Notes: a model not told the origin generated them from the letters alone. A DNA stretch of 64,000 nt from Parvimonas sp. oral taxon 393 str. F0440 (GCA_000223315.2 AFUS01000005.1:434001-498000), one strand, 5' to 3'. Numbered from the stretch's first letter, positions 1-8,900 are shown. Made by a program: numbers and translations.

Positions 1-35
1 AAAGTTTACAAAAATTTTAAAATTTTAAATTTTTA

Positions 36-67
36 AAAAATGAGTGGTTTCATAATCACTCATTTTT
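36..67 (-). terminator. Rho-independent terminator after veg
   Basis: A hairpin with an 11-bp arm (AAAAATGAGTG pairing with CACTCATTTTT) lies just downstream of the veg stop codon and is flanked by A/T runs on both sides, so it could work in both directions. Confidence 0.75.
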
Positions 68-114
68 ATATACAAAAAAGAACCTTGAAAAATCAAAGTT
101 CTAAAAATTCTTTA

Positions 115-354
115 TTAGCTTGCCTTTAAACTTACTTGTGATGTCAAAACATCAAAATAGGAATAAGAACAAGTTCTGGTTTTATGTTCTTCAGTTTCAA
201 TCTCAACAGTAAAAAATGATGTAAATACATCTCCAATTACTCCCTTAATCTCAACATATTCTTCTTTACTTCTTCTAATAGTAATCAATACTTTTCTTCC
301 AATGTTGTTGCTCAAAACTCTTTTAATCATAACTAATTTTTCTTTTGTATTCAT
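115..354 (-). CDS. veg: Veg family protein
   Basis: A small protein of 79 residues resembling Veg of Bacillus subtilis (DUF1021), a conserved cytoplasmic protein linked to biofilm formation and spore outgrowth in that species. The match is the pattern of a basic N-terminal helix, then NIGRKVLITIRR, a GVI segment and the C-terminal SYSYFDVLTSQV block, which corresponds to the conserved SYxDVLT motif of Veg. The frame can be read from an upstream Met at 384, but an AGGCGGT ribosome binding site precedes the ATG at 354, so I chose that start. It is the last gene of the run bofA-tmk-darA-holB. In Bacillus, veg lies in the same general chromosomal region near the origin. Function here is inferred from the family only. 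Confidence 0.85.
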   Translation of the reverse strand: MNTKEKLVMIKRVLSNNIGRKVLITIRRSKEEYVEIKGVIGDVFTSFFTVEIETEEHKTRTCSYSYFDVLTSQVSLKAS

Positions 355-431
355 AACAGCACCGCCTTTTGTATATTTTAACATAAAAAAGAAATAAAGT
401 CAAATTACTAAATTTTGACAAAAAACAAAAA

Positions 432-463
432 ACTGCATATATCTTATAAAAAATATATGCAGT
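432..463 (-). terminator. Rho-independent terminator
   Basis: Perfect 11-bp inverted repeat ACTGCATATAT / ATATATGCAGT with a 10-base loop. On the minus strand it is followed by a T-rich tract (TTTTTTGTTTTTTG). It lies about 20 bp after the corrected stop of the small membrane protein gene and upstream of veg, so it should end the holB operon. Confidence 0.8.
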
Positions 464-482
464 CAAACATATCAATTTAAAT

Positions 483-610
483 TTATTTGTTTTTTTCTTA
501 AGATATATTATAACCATAATCGCTATTAAACTTAAAAGTCCCACGATTAAAAATAAATTTTTACTGCTATCAACATTCATCAATGGAATAAAATTATTAA
601 ATTTTCCCAT
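483..610 (-). CDS. Small single-pass membrane protein (about 42 aa)
   Basis: Starts at an ATG 5 bases after a GGAGG ribosome binding site. The product begins MGKFNNFIPL and has one hydrophobic helix (LFLIVGLLSLIAIMVIIYL) followed by a lysine cluster, giving an N-out topology by the positive-inside rule. In the raw sequence the frame runs on to position 323, straight through the terminator at 432-463 and over the veg start. If the A7 run at 490-496 is lengthened by one base, the protein ends KKKNK with TAA at 483-485, just before the terminator. I prefer the short form because the same kind of single-base correction is needed in many genes here. No family is recognised. It directly follows holB and may be translated from the same transcript. 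Confidence 0.55.
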
Positions 611-622
611 AAGAACCTCCAT

Positions 623-1429
623 CTATCTTAAAATTGCTATAAATATTTTTTCAACTGACAATTGAAAATTCACATTATTATACAAATTTTCTCTAACAAT
701 CTCTATAGTTTCTAAAATTTTTACCACTTTATTTTTATCAAAATTAACATTATTCTTAAATATTTTCAAAATATTTTTATCTGAAATGTCTTTTCCGGTC
801 TCTAAAAAAATGTAAAATTCTTTAAAGAAATTATACAATAGTGGTATGAAATCTCTATCTTCTTTCAAGCTAAGTAAATATTCCTTATTTTTAGAATCAT
901 AAATAGCTAAAAATTCACCTTTAAGTGAGAGAGATAAAATTTCTAATAATTTACCATAATCTGAATAATCGAAATTTTCAGAAGAATTCGCCTCCGAAAT
1001 GAATATACATCTACTCCTTATAGTTGATAATAATTTATATCTTGAATCAACTAAAATACAGATTATAACATAGTCAAAAGACTCTTCAAGAGTTTTCAAT
1101 AGAGCATTGGATGATTCAGCTCTTAAAAACTGACCGCCTTTTATGATGACCAATTTATATTTTGACTCTAAAGGCCTTTTTTGAACGTATTTAATCATAT
1201 TTCTAATTGAATCGATAGAAATGAAATTTCTTTCACTTTCAACTATCATCAAATCAGGATGTGTTTGTTCTTCAATTTCTCTGGAAATTTTAAAATCTTC
1301 TTCCGGATTTAAAACCTTTAAAGTTAATTCTTTAGAAACCTTATCTAAAAAAGTCTCACTTCCCTCAACAATATAGTTTTGAGAAAAATCATAAATATCA
1401 ATCTTTTCCTTGAAAAGAGTATAATTCAT
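623..1429 (-). CDS. holB: DNA polymerase III subunit delta'
   Basis: Clamp-loader subunit that helps load the sliding clamp on primed DNA. The 268-residue protein shows the delta' pattern: IDSIRNMIKYVQKRPLES, then KLVIIKGGQFLRAESSNALLKTLEE and the sensor-like LLSTIRSRC segment. No complete Walker A motif is seen, as expected for delta', which does not hydrolyse ATP. Its position after tmk and darA matches the Bacillus order tmk-yaaQ-yaaR-holB. The start ATG has AAGGATG upstream, and the gene is separated from the preceding darA paralogue by only three bases, so the genes are co-transcribed. Confidence 0.92.
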   Translation of the reverse strand: MNYTLFKEKIDIYDFSQNYIVEGSETFLDKVSKELTLKVLNPEEDFKISREIEEQTHPDLMIVESERNFISIDSIRNMIKYVQKRPLESKYKLVIIKGGQFLRAESSNALLKTLEESFDYVIICILVDSRYKLLSTIRSRCIFISEANSSENFDYSDYGKLLEILSLSLKGEFLAIYDSKNKEYLLSLKEDRDFIPLLYNFFKEFYIFLETGKDISDKNILKIFKNNVNFDKNKVVKILETIEIVRENLYNNVNFQLSVEKIFIAILR

Positions 1430-1432
1430 AGA

Positions 1433-1705
1433 TTACATCCTTATTAATTGATTCATATTTAGAACAAACATTACAGTATTGGCAGTTTTATCATCAATTG
1501 TTTCTTTGTTTTTTGAAATATTTAAAATCATTTCTTTTACTCTATCTACTTTTTCATCTTCAATACCTATTAATATAGTAGTATTTCCTTTTCTGAAAAA
1601 TCCACCTGTTGAAGATAATTTTGTAGCTCTAACTTTATTTTCTGAAAGTTCAGTTAAAACATCTTGAACTATGTGGTCTTGTATAATTGCTATAATAAGT
1701 TTCAT
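1433..1705 (-). CDS. Short DarA-like cyclic-di-AMP receptor paralogue
   Basis: A 90-residue P-II-like protein of the DarA/PstA (YaaQ, DUF970) family. It keeps the start KLIIAIIQD, the TKLSSTGGFFRKGNTTILIG block and the DEKV helix. Compared with the neighbouring full-length copy it lacks the conserved stretch ending GGATIFVLDV, ending instead in NTVMFVLNMNQLIRM. DarA trimers bind c-di-AMP between subunits; whether this shortened copy still binds, or forms mixed trimers, cannot be read from sequence. It lies 8 bases after the full-length gene and has its own AGGTGAT ribosome binding site. A tandem duplication followed by divergence is the simplest origin. Confidence 0.85.
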   Translation of the reverse strand: MKLIIAIIQDHIVQDVLTELSENKVRATKLSSTGGFFRKGNTTILIGIEDEKVDRVKEMILNISKNKETIDDKTANTVMFVLNMNQLIRM

Positions 1706-1713
1706 AAAATCAC

Positions 1714-2040
1714 CTACATTCTTACAAAATCTACAACATCTAGAACAAAAATAGTAGCTCCGCCTACTAAAACTTCCATTGGGAAAGGAATATAAGCATC
1801 ACCCGGCATTGTAACACTTAAAACAGATGTTGTAATTTCTCTTGATTTACAATTTTCTTCAATTACTTTCAAACATTCTTCTAACTTTTCTTCTTCAACC
1901 CCAATTAAAAGAGTTGAGTTTCCGGCTCTTAAAAATCCACCTGTTGAAGCAAGATTTGTCATTCTGAAACCTTTTTCAGTTAAATCTTCTTGTAGTGGGT
2001 TCAAGTCTTGATCTTGAACTATTGCAATTATCATCTTCAT
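1714..2040 (-). CDS. darA: Cyclic-di-AMP receptor DarA
   Basis: P-II-like signal receptor of 108 residues that binds the second messenger c-di-AMP. The family blocks are all present: KMIIAIVQDQD, the glycine-rich LASTGGFLRAGNSTLLIG, and the C-terminal PFPMEVLVGGATIFVLDV. Length is normal for the family (about 109). Its start overlaps the end of tmk by four bases (2037-2040), and GGAGGAATTGCT gives a good ribosome binding site, so the two are translationally coupled. The tmk-darA-holB order is conserved in Firmicutes. The downstream effector of DarA is unknown in most species. Confidence 0.93.
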   Translation of the reverse strand: MKMIIAIVQDQDLNPLQEDLTEKGFRMTNLASTGGFLRAGNSTLLIGVEEEKLEECLKVIEENCKSREITTSVLSVTMPGDAYIPFPMEVLVGGATIFVLDVVDFVRM

Positions 2041-2666
2041 AGCAATTCCTCCAATTTTTCATCTATTATATTTTTTACATTTTCGAAAACTTCATCCATA
2101 CTTTTAGTGGCATCAACTTTTCTTAAAACTTTATCGTCTTTCATTTGCTCAAGAAGTTCCATATAAGTATCATAAACTCTACTATGGAAATCATCTCCGG
2201 AAAGTTCAAGTCTATCGGCATTTTCATTTAAAGACTTCCTCTTTAAAGTCGTCAATGGATCAACATAAAAGAAAATAATCATATCCGGATTAACTCCATC
2301 TATAGCAAAATCATTTATCTTTTTTACATTTTCAACTCCAAGTTCTCTACCTCCACCTTGATAAGCAAGCGAACTTAAAACAAATCTATCTGAAATAACA
2401 ATATTTCCCTTTTCTAAATTCGGTTTTACAAGTTCATCGATATGTTGAGCTCTACTTGCAGAATAAAGCAATGCTTCTGTTCGTGGTGACATATTATCAT
2501 TGTCATTAGATAAAATAATCTCTCTAATTTTTTCTGATATTTTTGTTCCACCCGGCTCTCTAGTAAAAATTATCTTTTCGTTATCTTTATAGTATTCCTT
2601 AATTAAATTTATTATTGAAGTCTTTCCACATCCGTCAGGCCCTTCAAAAGTAATAAATAATCCCAT
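2037..2666 (-). CDS. tmk: Thymidylate kinase
   Basis: Phosphorylates dTMP to dTDP in the dTTP pathway; a thymidylate synthase gene occurs at the other end of this window. The 209-residue protein has the P-loop GPDGCGKTS near residue 10, the TREPGGT motif, the SASRAQHIDELV lid-region segment and the DRFVLSSLAYQG motif that contacts the substrate. Length matches bacterial Tmk. AAGGAG lies upstream of the ATG. It sits between bofA and darA in one operon. Confidence 0.95.
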   Translation of the reverse strand: MGLFITFEGPDGCGKTSIINLIKEYYKDNEKIIFTREPGGTKISEKIREIILSNDNDNMSPRTEALLYSASRAQHIDELVKPNLEKGNIVISDRFVLSSLAYQGGGRELGVENVKKINDFAIDGVNPDMIIFFYVDPLTTLKRKSLNENADRLELSGDDFHSRVYDTYMELLEQMKDDKVLRKVDATKSMDEVFENVKNIIDEKLEELL

Positions 2667-2677
2667 CTTTTAACTCC

Positions 2678-2995
2678 TTAAAATGAATAAAATAAATATG
2701 ATAAAATTATTCCTACTATTCCGAAGCTACCTACTAAAAAATAGCTTAAATAGGTAAATGGAACAATAACAATTTTAAAAATTGCTAAAATATATAAAAT
2801 CACATATCCTATTATGGAATTCAAAATAATCTTTTTTATAATTTTTAAAGGGAATTTTAATAATTTAAAAAGAATATAAATTAAAACAATTCCAATAATA
2901 TAAGAAATAATACTATTTTCGAAAAAGAATTTACTTAAACCGGCAAAATCAAGTGATTTTAATGAATCTAAATACATTTTTTCAAATTTTTCCAA
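2678..2995 (-). CDS. BofA-like membrane protein
   Basis: Small membrane protein (105 aa) with hydrophobic segments around residues 30-46 and 57-104. The C-terminal half (KKIILNSIIGYVILYIL, then SYFLVGSFGIVGIILSYL) resembles the pro-sigmaK processing inhibitor BofA family, whose members carry a conserved N-G-x2-G segment and a final GIPGV-like turn. In Bacillus BofA restrains an intramembrane protease during sporulation and is encoded near recR. Here the position just before tmk supports the call. The organism may well be non-sporulating, so the role could differ. The start is TTG, placed by AGGAGAG upstream. Confidence 0.6.
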   Translation of the reverse strand: MEKFEKMYLDSLKSLDFAGLSKFFFENSIISYIIGIVLIYILFKLLKFPLKIIKKIILNSIIGYVILYILAIFKIVIVPFTYLSYFLVGSFGIVGIILSYLFYSF

Positions 2996-3153
2996 AGTAT
3001 CACTCTCCTATTCTTACTATTATTTTATCACAATGTAAAGATTTTATCAATTAAAACGTACAAAAAACAAATATAATATAAGACAATCTTATTTTTAAAA
3101 AAATTCGTTTAAAAATATATTTATTGAGCTTTAATTTTTGATTTTTATATATG

Positions 3154-3222
3154 AACCCCACCCTTCCACAATCCTTCGCATCGGGGTGGGTGCCCGGGAA
3201 CCTTGTTATTCCACAATAAAAA
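3154..3222. repeat. GC-rich dispersed repeat, copy 1
   Basis: A unit of about 65 bp starting AACCCCACCCTTCCAC and containing GCATCGGGGTGGGTGCCCGG then AACCTTGTTATTC. The CCCACCC and GGGTGGG arms can pair. It is strikingly GC-rich for this genome. Similar units lie at 5761-5829, 53416-53482 and 53482-53550. Confidence 0.85.
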
Positions 3223-3257
3223 AGTTAGGGAGTAATTTTTAAATTTTACTCCCTAAC
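3217..3257 (-). terminator. Terminator of the thioester adhesin gene
   Basis: Twelve-bp perfect stem GTTAGGGAGTAA / TTACTCCCTAAC with a 10-base loop, followed on the minus strand by a T6 run. An identical copy ends the second adhesin gene. Confidence 0.85.
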
Positions 3258-3310
3258 CTTAGTTATTTAACTTTTTTTATTATAATCATATATCATTTTT
3301 AAATCAAATT

Positions 3311-5335
3311 TTATATATTTGTATCTTTATTTTGATTTCTTTTTTTCAAGAATAACATTATTCCACCTGATATAGCTAAAATTCCTGAATAAATTGATGT
3401 ACTTGTTGCAATTCCCGTCTTAGCTAATTTTGGTTTTTTAGGTTTTTCAGAAGGTGTTGAAGGTGGTAAAGCTGGACTTTCTGTATTAACTACTTTTATT
3501 CCATCTTTCATATTTCCTAAATAACTTACCTTGAATATCTTATCATCAAATTTAACTGAATTATTCTTTTCTCCAACTTCCTTAACTGTGTACTCATAAG
3601 TTTTTGAATTTTCTATTGATTCATATACTTTTAGATTTTTGAATTCTCCTGTCCAGTTGTTTTCTTTATTCAGTTCAAGCTTTTGTCCTGTCGCTTCCCC
3701 ATCTCTGTATAATTCAACTTCAATTTTATCTACAGGTGCTGTAATTTCATTTCCATTTGTTCCCAACCACTCTTTTGTTACTTTTAGATTTCTTGTTGGC
3801 GGTATCATTGGTGTCCACGGATTTTCAGGTTTTGACGTTTCTTTCTTATCTGTTACTGTTAATTTATTTCCATTTGCTTTTACTTCATTTCCATTTGCAT
3901 TCGTAACTGTAACTTTTCCTTGTTCGTCTACTTCAAAGATAATATCCGTAACTTTTAAATATCCGTTAGGAGCTACTTCTTCATGGAATGTATATGTTCC
4001 GGCTTTCAACTTAAATGTTTCACTTTGATTTTCTTTAGATATCCATTCCTTTACTAATTGTCCTTGTTCATCTTTTATTTGAATTTTCGCTCCCGCTATT
4101 TCTTTACCTGCTATATTTACCTTGCTGAAAACCACTTCATTTTCAATTTCTTCTTTAGGTAAAATTCTAAATGTCTGTGATTTATCATTCGGATCTTCGT
4201 GTGTTAATTCTTGTTTCTTATCCGGTTTTCCGTCTCCATCTGTATCTATTACATTTTCCATTGAAACTACCGTTTCAAAAACCACATAAGATTTTCCTGC
4301 TTCTAAATTAAGTTTTCCAAAATTTAATGTCCATTCACCTTTTCCTGTTGTATCCGCTTTTAAATCATCACCACTATTAACTACAGAAACCGGATGTCCC
4401 GGATTAACAAGTTCTCCATCTTTTACTTCATAAATTTTGCCTATCACATCATATTTTTCGTTTGGATAAAGTCCTTTATATGTTATCTTGTCTGAAACTT
4501 CAACCCCACCTTCAATATCCTTTGCTTTTAATGTTGCAACTTCATTTTCAGTTGAAGTTTTTCCTCCAGCCATTACTGTTGTCTTTATTTCTCCAACTGG
4601 TTGGTCTTTTTTCAATCTACCGGTTACAATAGCCTGATATCCGATTTGACCTTGAACCCCATCGGGTTTATAACCACGAAGTTCAAAATCAGCAGGCACA
4701 TTGATACTATCTACGGCTTCACGCAATAAGTATACTGCTTTTTGACCCTGTTTTGAGTATTTATAAAACCAATATTGGTTACTATCTTTATCAACTTTGT
4801 AACCATCTGTATAACGCCATATTTCATTTTGAACAACAGTATAAAATTCATTAATTGCATCTTGTGGAGTTGCCCACCCGGATCTTCCGATAACATCAGT
4901 GGGATCTTTCAAATAAATATAAATAAGTTTAGATACTTTATTCCAAAGTTCATCATGACCTGTAGAAACAACTCCTGGTAAGTGATTATCTCTAACAAGT
5001 TTATTAAAACTCTCCTTATTTAGATTTAACATTTGTTCATATACACCAAAATATTCATCCTTTGCAGCATCATATCCAGGATATTTTTTGCTATTTGCCA
5101 TGCAAAAACCGAATAGCTCGACTGGAGTATGCGATTCATCCGATGTAACCATCCCTAAACGATTTTTATTCCCTGCTGAGTAATATTTACCATCCGGTGA
5201 TACTCCTGTAGCATCATTAGGAAAACCATCAGCTTTAGTTTTTGAAGATGGTTGAATCACACTTGATATTACCATCAAAAATATAATCAAAAACGAAACT
5301 GTACTTTTAAAAATTTGCATACTTCTTTTTTTCAT
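3311..5335 (-). CDS. Thioester/ester-bond/Cna_B surface adhesin with LAKTG sorting signal
   Basis: Secreted, cell-wall-anchored protein of 674 residues built like the TIE adhesins (thioester, isopeptide and ester domains). Residues 1-35 are a signal peptide. A thioester domain follows, with Cys78 in FGFCMAN and Gln169 in VVQNEIWRYTDG, the two residues expected to form the internal thioester. Residues about 265-395 look like a VaFE/T-Q ester-bond domain (ITYKGLYPNEKYDVIGKIYE, VVFETVV, HEDPNDKSQTF). Then come an SpaA-type Cna_B domain (about 400-500, HEEVAPNGY) and a second Cna_B domain (RNLKVTKEWLG). The C-terminus has PKLAKTG, a hydrophobic helix and KKRNQ, the layout of a sortase substrate, with A in place of the usual P. 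GGAAGGAG precedes the ATG. The 3' end is nearly identical to that of the next adhesin. Domain names are family inference; no sortase is in the window. Confidence 0.88.
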   Translation of the reverse strand: MKKRSMQIFKSTVSFLIIFLMVISSVIQPSSKTKADGFPNDATGVSPDGKYYSAGNKNRLGMVTSDESHTPVELFGFCMANSKKYPGYDAAKDEYFGVYEQMLNLNKESFNKLVRDNHLPGVVSTGHDELWNKVSKLIYIYLKDPTDVIGRSGWATPQDAINEFYTVVQNEIWRYTDGYKVDKDSNQYWFYKYSKQGQKAVYLLREAVDSINVPADFELRGYKPDGVQGQIGYQAIVTGRLKKDQPVGEIKTTVMAGGKTSTENEVATLKAKDIEGGVEVSDKITYKGLYPNEKYDVIGKIYEVKDGELVNPGHPVSVVNSGDDLKADTTGKGEWTLNFGKLNLEAGKSYVVFETVVSMENVIDTDGDGKPDKKQELTHEDPNDKSQTFRILPKEEIENEVVFSKVNIAGKEIAGAKIQIKDEQGQLVKEWISKENQSETFKLKAGTYTFHEEVAPNGYLKVTDIIFEVDEQGKVTVTNANGNEVKANGNKLTVTDKKETSKPENPWTPMIPPTRNLKVTKEWLGTNGNEITAPVDKIEVELYRDGEATGQKLELNKENNWTGEFKNLKVYESIENSKTYEYTVKEVGEKNNSVKFDDKIFKVSYLGNMKDGIKVVNTESPALPPSTPSEKPKKPKLAKTGIATSTSIYSGILAISGGIMLFLKKRNQNKDTNI

Positions 5336-5528
5336 TTTATTACTCCTTCCATATTAAAGTGTAGACTATTTACATTTATAAATAGTCCTAAAACTTTGAA
5401 TTACTGAACTTTATGTAAAAACTATCAGCAAATTTAAATTATCATATAAAAATAATTAAAAATGCATTCGATTTCTTCCAATTAATATTTAAAATTAATA
5501 ACTAAATTTTTTAAATTTTATTAGCTAA

Positions 5529-5558
5529 ATTATAGCATAATATGAGATAAACTGTCTA
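5529..5558 (-). promoter_or_regulatory. Promoter for the thioester adhesin
   Basis: On the minus strand TAGACA and TATAAT are separated by 18 bases. This would give a leader of about 190 nt before the adhesin start; no riboswitch is recognised in it. The rest of the 5336-5760 gap is plain AT-rich sequence. Confidence 0.5.
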
Positions 5559-5760
5559 CTATTTTTACACTTTTTTTAATATTTATTTTTATATAAAAAT
5601 ATCGTTTTACCTATTATAATTATTCTTTTTTATCAATCTCATCCTGTGACTTTATGACTATTTATATTTAGATGTTTTCTTATAATTTTCTTAACTATAA
5701 AACAAATAAACTTCCTTAATATTTTTATCTTTTCAATTATTTTTTAAAAAGCACAGTGAA

Positions 5761-5829
5761 AACCCCACCCTTCCACGACACTTCGCATCGGGGTGGGCAC
5801 CCGGGAACCTTGTTGTTCTACAATAAAAA
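5761..5829. repeat. GC-rich dispersed repeat, copy 2
   Basis: Same unit as at 3154-3222, with a few substitutions (GGGCACCCGGG instead of GGGTGCCCGGG), placed at the same distance downstream of an adhesin gene. Confidence 0.85.
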
Positions 5830-5864
5830 AGTTAGGGAGTAATTTTTAAATTTTACTCCCTAAC
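5824..5864 (-). terminator. Terminator of the second adhesin gene
   Basis: Same 12-bp GTTAGGGAGTAA stem-loop and T6 run as after the first adhesin, part of the duplicated 3' module. Confidence 0.85.
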
Positions 5865-5917
5865 CTTAGTTACTTAACTTTTTTTATTATAATCATATAT
5901 CATTTTTAAATCAAATT

Positions 5918-8900
5918 TTATATATTTGTATCTTTATTTTGATTTCTTTTTTTCAAGAATAACATTATTCCACCTGATATAGCTAAAATTCCTGAATAAA
6001 TTGATGTACTTGTTGCAATTCCCGTCTTAGCTAATTTTGGTTTTTTAGGTTTTTCAGAAGGTGTTGAAGGTGGTAAAGCTGGACTTTCTGTATTAACTAC
6101 TTTTATTCCATCTTTCATATTTCCTAAATAACTTACCTTGAATATCTTATCATCAAATTTAACTGAATTATTCTTTTCTCCAACTTCCTTAACTGTGTAC
6201 TCATAAGTTTTTGAATTTTCTATTGATTCATACACTTTTAGATTTTTGAATTCTCCTGTCCAGTTGTTTTCTTTATTCAGTTCAAGCTTTTGTCCTGTTG
6301 CTTTTCCATCTCTGTATAATTCAACTTCAATTTTATCTACAGGTGCTGTTATTTGATTTCCATTTGTTCCTAACCATTCTTTAGTTACCTTTAGATTTCT
6401 TGTTGGCGGTACAATTGGTGTCCATGGTATAAGTTTTTTATTTGTAACAGTTAATCCTATTTGTTGATTTCCACCATAAATTACTTTATACCAACTATCT
6501 CCAAGCTTAATATGATTTCCTACTTCTCCTACTTCTTTTACAGTGTAAACATAATCATTTCCCTGTGCATCTGCTTTATCAAGATTTGTCCAAGTATAAG
6601 TAGTATTTCCATTGCTTAATTCAACTGGTTCTCCTTCTGCTTGTCCGTTCTTTAGAAGTTGTAATTTAATTGTAGGATATTCATCTTCATCAACAACCCA
6701 TTCTTTAGTTACTTTAACTTCTGTTTTTATCTTTGTATTCTTAATTATGATAGTTCCATTTTGAGTTTTTTCATAACTAACTTCATAACCGGCAGGCACA
6801 TTCTTTTCTACTACTTCATACTCGATTTCTGTTCCGTCTGCTTCGTACTTGTCTAAACCTTCAAATGTATGCTTCCAATTTTCACTAGCTTTTAGTTCGT
6901 GTTCTTGGATTACATCATTACTTCCTACTTTTCTAAGTTCTACAAGTACAGAATTTCCTACATCTCCTACCCATCTCTTTTCTACAGGGATATTTACCTT
7001 TTCTACATTTGTATTTGTAATTGTGAAGCCATCTTCCATTGTTCCTTCAATAGATGATATATATCCTGCACCAACAGATTTTTCAACTACTTCGTATTTG
7101 ATTTCTGTTCCATCATCTTCATATTTTGGTAAATTTGTAAATGTATGTTTCCAGTTATCACTTGCCTTTAATTCATATTCTTGTAAAACATCATTACTTC
7201 CAACTTTTCTAAGCTCTACAACAACAGAATTTTTTGCCGGTCCTACCCATTTCTTTGTTACGGATACTTCCACTTTTTCTACATTTGTATTTGTAATTGT
7301 GAATCCGTCTCCCATCGTTCCTGTAACTTCTGATGTATATCCTTCAGGTACATTCTTTTCTACTACTTCATATTTGATTTCTGTTCCATCATATTCATAT
7401 TTTGGTAAATTTGTAAATGTATGTTTCCAGTTATCACTTGCCTTTAATTCATATTCTTGTAAAACATCATTACTTCCAACTTTTTTAAGTTCTACAATAA
7501 TAGAATCCTTCGCAGGTCCTACCCATTTCTTTGTTACGGATACTTCCACTTTTTCTACATTTGTATTTGTGATTGTAAAGCCATTTTCCATTGTTCCTTC
7601 AATTGATGATATATATCCTGCACCAACAGATTTTTCAACTACTTCATACTTGATTTCTGTTCCATCATCTTCATATTTTGGTAAATTTGTAAATGTATGT
7701 TTCCAGTTATCACTTGCTTTTAATTCATATTCTTGTAAAACATCATTACTTCCAACTTTTTTAAGTTCTACAATAATAGAATCCTTCGCAGGTCCTACCC
7801 ATTTCTTTGTTACGGATACTTCCACTTTTTCTACATTTGTATTTGTAATAGTAAAGCCATTTTCCATTGTTCCTTCAATTGATGATATATATCCTGCACC
7901 AACAGATTTTTCAACTACTTCATACTTGATTTCTGTTCCATCATCTTCATATTTTGGTAAATTTGTAAAGGTATGTTTCCAGTTATCACTTGCCTTTAAT
8001 TCATATTCTTGTAAAACATCATTACTTCCAACTTTTTTAAGTTATACAATAATAGAATCCTTCGCAGGTCCTACCCATTTCTTTGTTACGGATACTTCCA
8101 CTTTTTCTACATTTGTATTTGTAATTGTGAATCCGTCTCCCATCGTTCCTGTAACTTCTGATGTATATCCTTCAGGTACATTCTTTTCAACTACTTCATA
8201 CTTGATTTCTGTTCCATCATCTTCATATTTTGGTAAATTTGTAAATGTATGTTTCCAGTTATCACTTGCCTTTAATTCATATTCTTGTAAAACATCATTA
8301 CTTCCAACTTTTTTAAGTTCTACAATAATAGAATCTTTTGCAGGTCCTACCCATTTCTTTGTTACGGATACTTCCACTTTTTCTACATTTGTATTTGTAA
8401 TAGTAAAGCCGTTTTCCATTGTTCCTGTAACTTCTGATGTATATCCTTCAGGTACATTCTTTTCAACTACTTCATACTTAATTAGTGTACCATCATCTTC
8501 ATATTTATCTAAACCTGTAAAGGTATGTTTCCAGTTATCACTTGCTTTTAATTCATATTCTTGTAAAACATCATTACTTCCAACTTTTCTAAGCTCTACA
8601 ATAACAGAATCTTTTGCCGGTCCTATCCACTTCTTTGTTACTGAAACAGAAATCTTTTCATTTGGTTGATTAACTATATTTTTTAGAGCAATTTTATCAT
8701 TTCCAGTAAAGTCACTTTCTTCAACAAAAACAGGTTCTGTTAAAGGTAAATAACCACTTGGTGTTTTTGTTTCAACCAGTTTATATTTATCTAAAACTAA
8801 ATTTCCAATTTCTCCAGTTCCATCTGCACCTGTAGTAATAGTTCCAACCTTTTGGTTATTACGTACACGAATAACATCAAACTCAACACCGGATAATGGT

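Larger units (their letters stand above)
3154..3821 (-). repeat. Duplicated 3' adhesin module, copy 1
   Basis: This stretch, covering the last Cna_B domain, sorting signal, terminator and GC-rich repeat, recurs nearly base for base at 5761-6428 (constant offset 2607). Confidence 0.88.
5761..6428 (-). repeat. Duplicated 3' adhesin module, copy 2
   Basis: Partner of 3154-3821. The identity starts at the linker before the last Cna_B domain and runs past the terminator into the GC-rich repeat, so the unit copied is larger than the coding region alone. Confidence 0.88.

Noticed and set aside
6725-8665. Possible CRISPR-like or satellite array
   Set aside because: The 276-bp period is an exact multiple of three, codes for a known domain in frame, and has no spacer structure.
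6849-8669. A 606-codon open frame on the plus strand, antisense to the adhesin repeats
   Set aside because: It is the complement of the Cna_B repeat array: serine/threonine/phenylalanine-rich, periodic at 92 codons, without a ribosome binding site. It is a shadow of the repeats.
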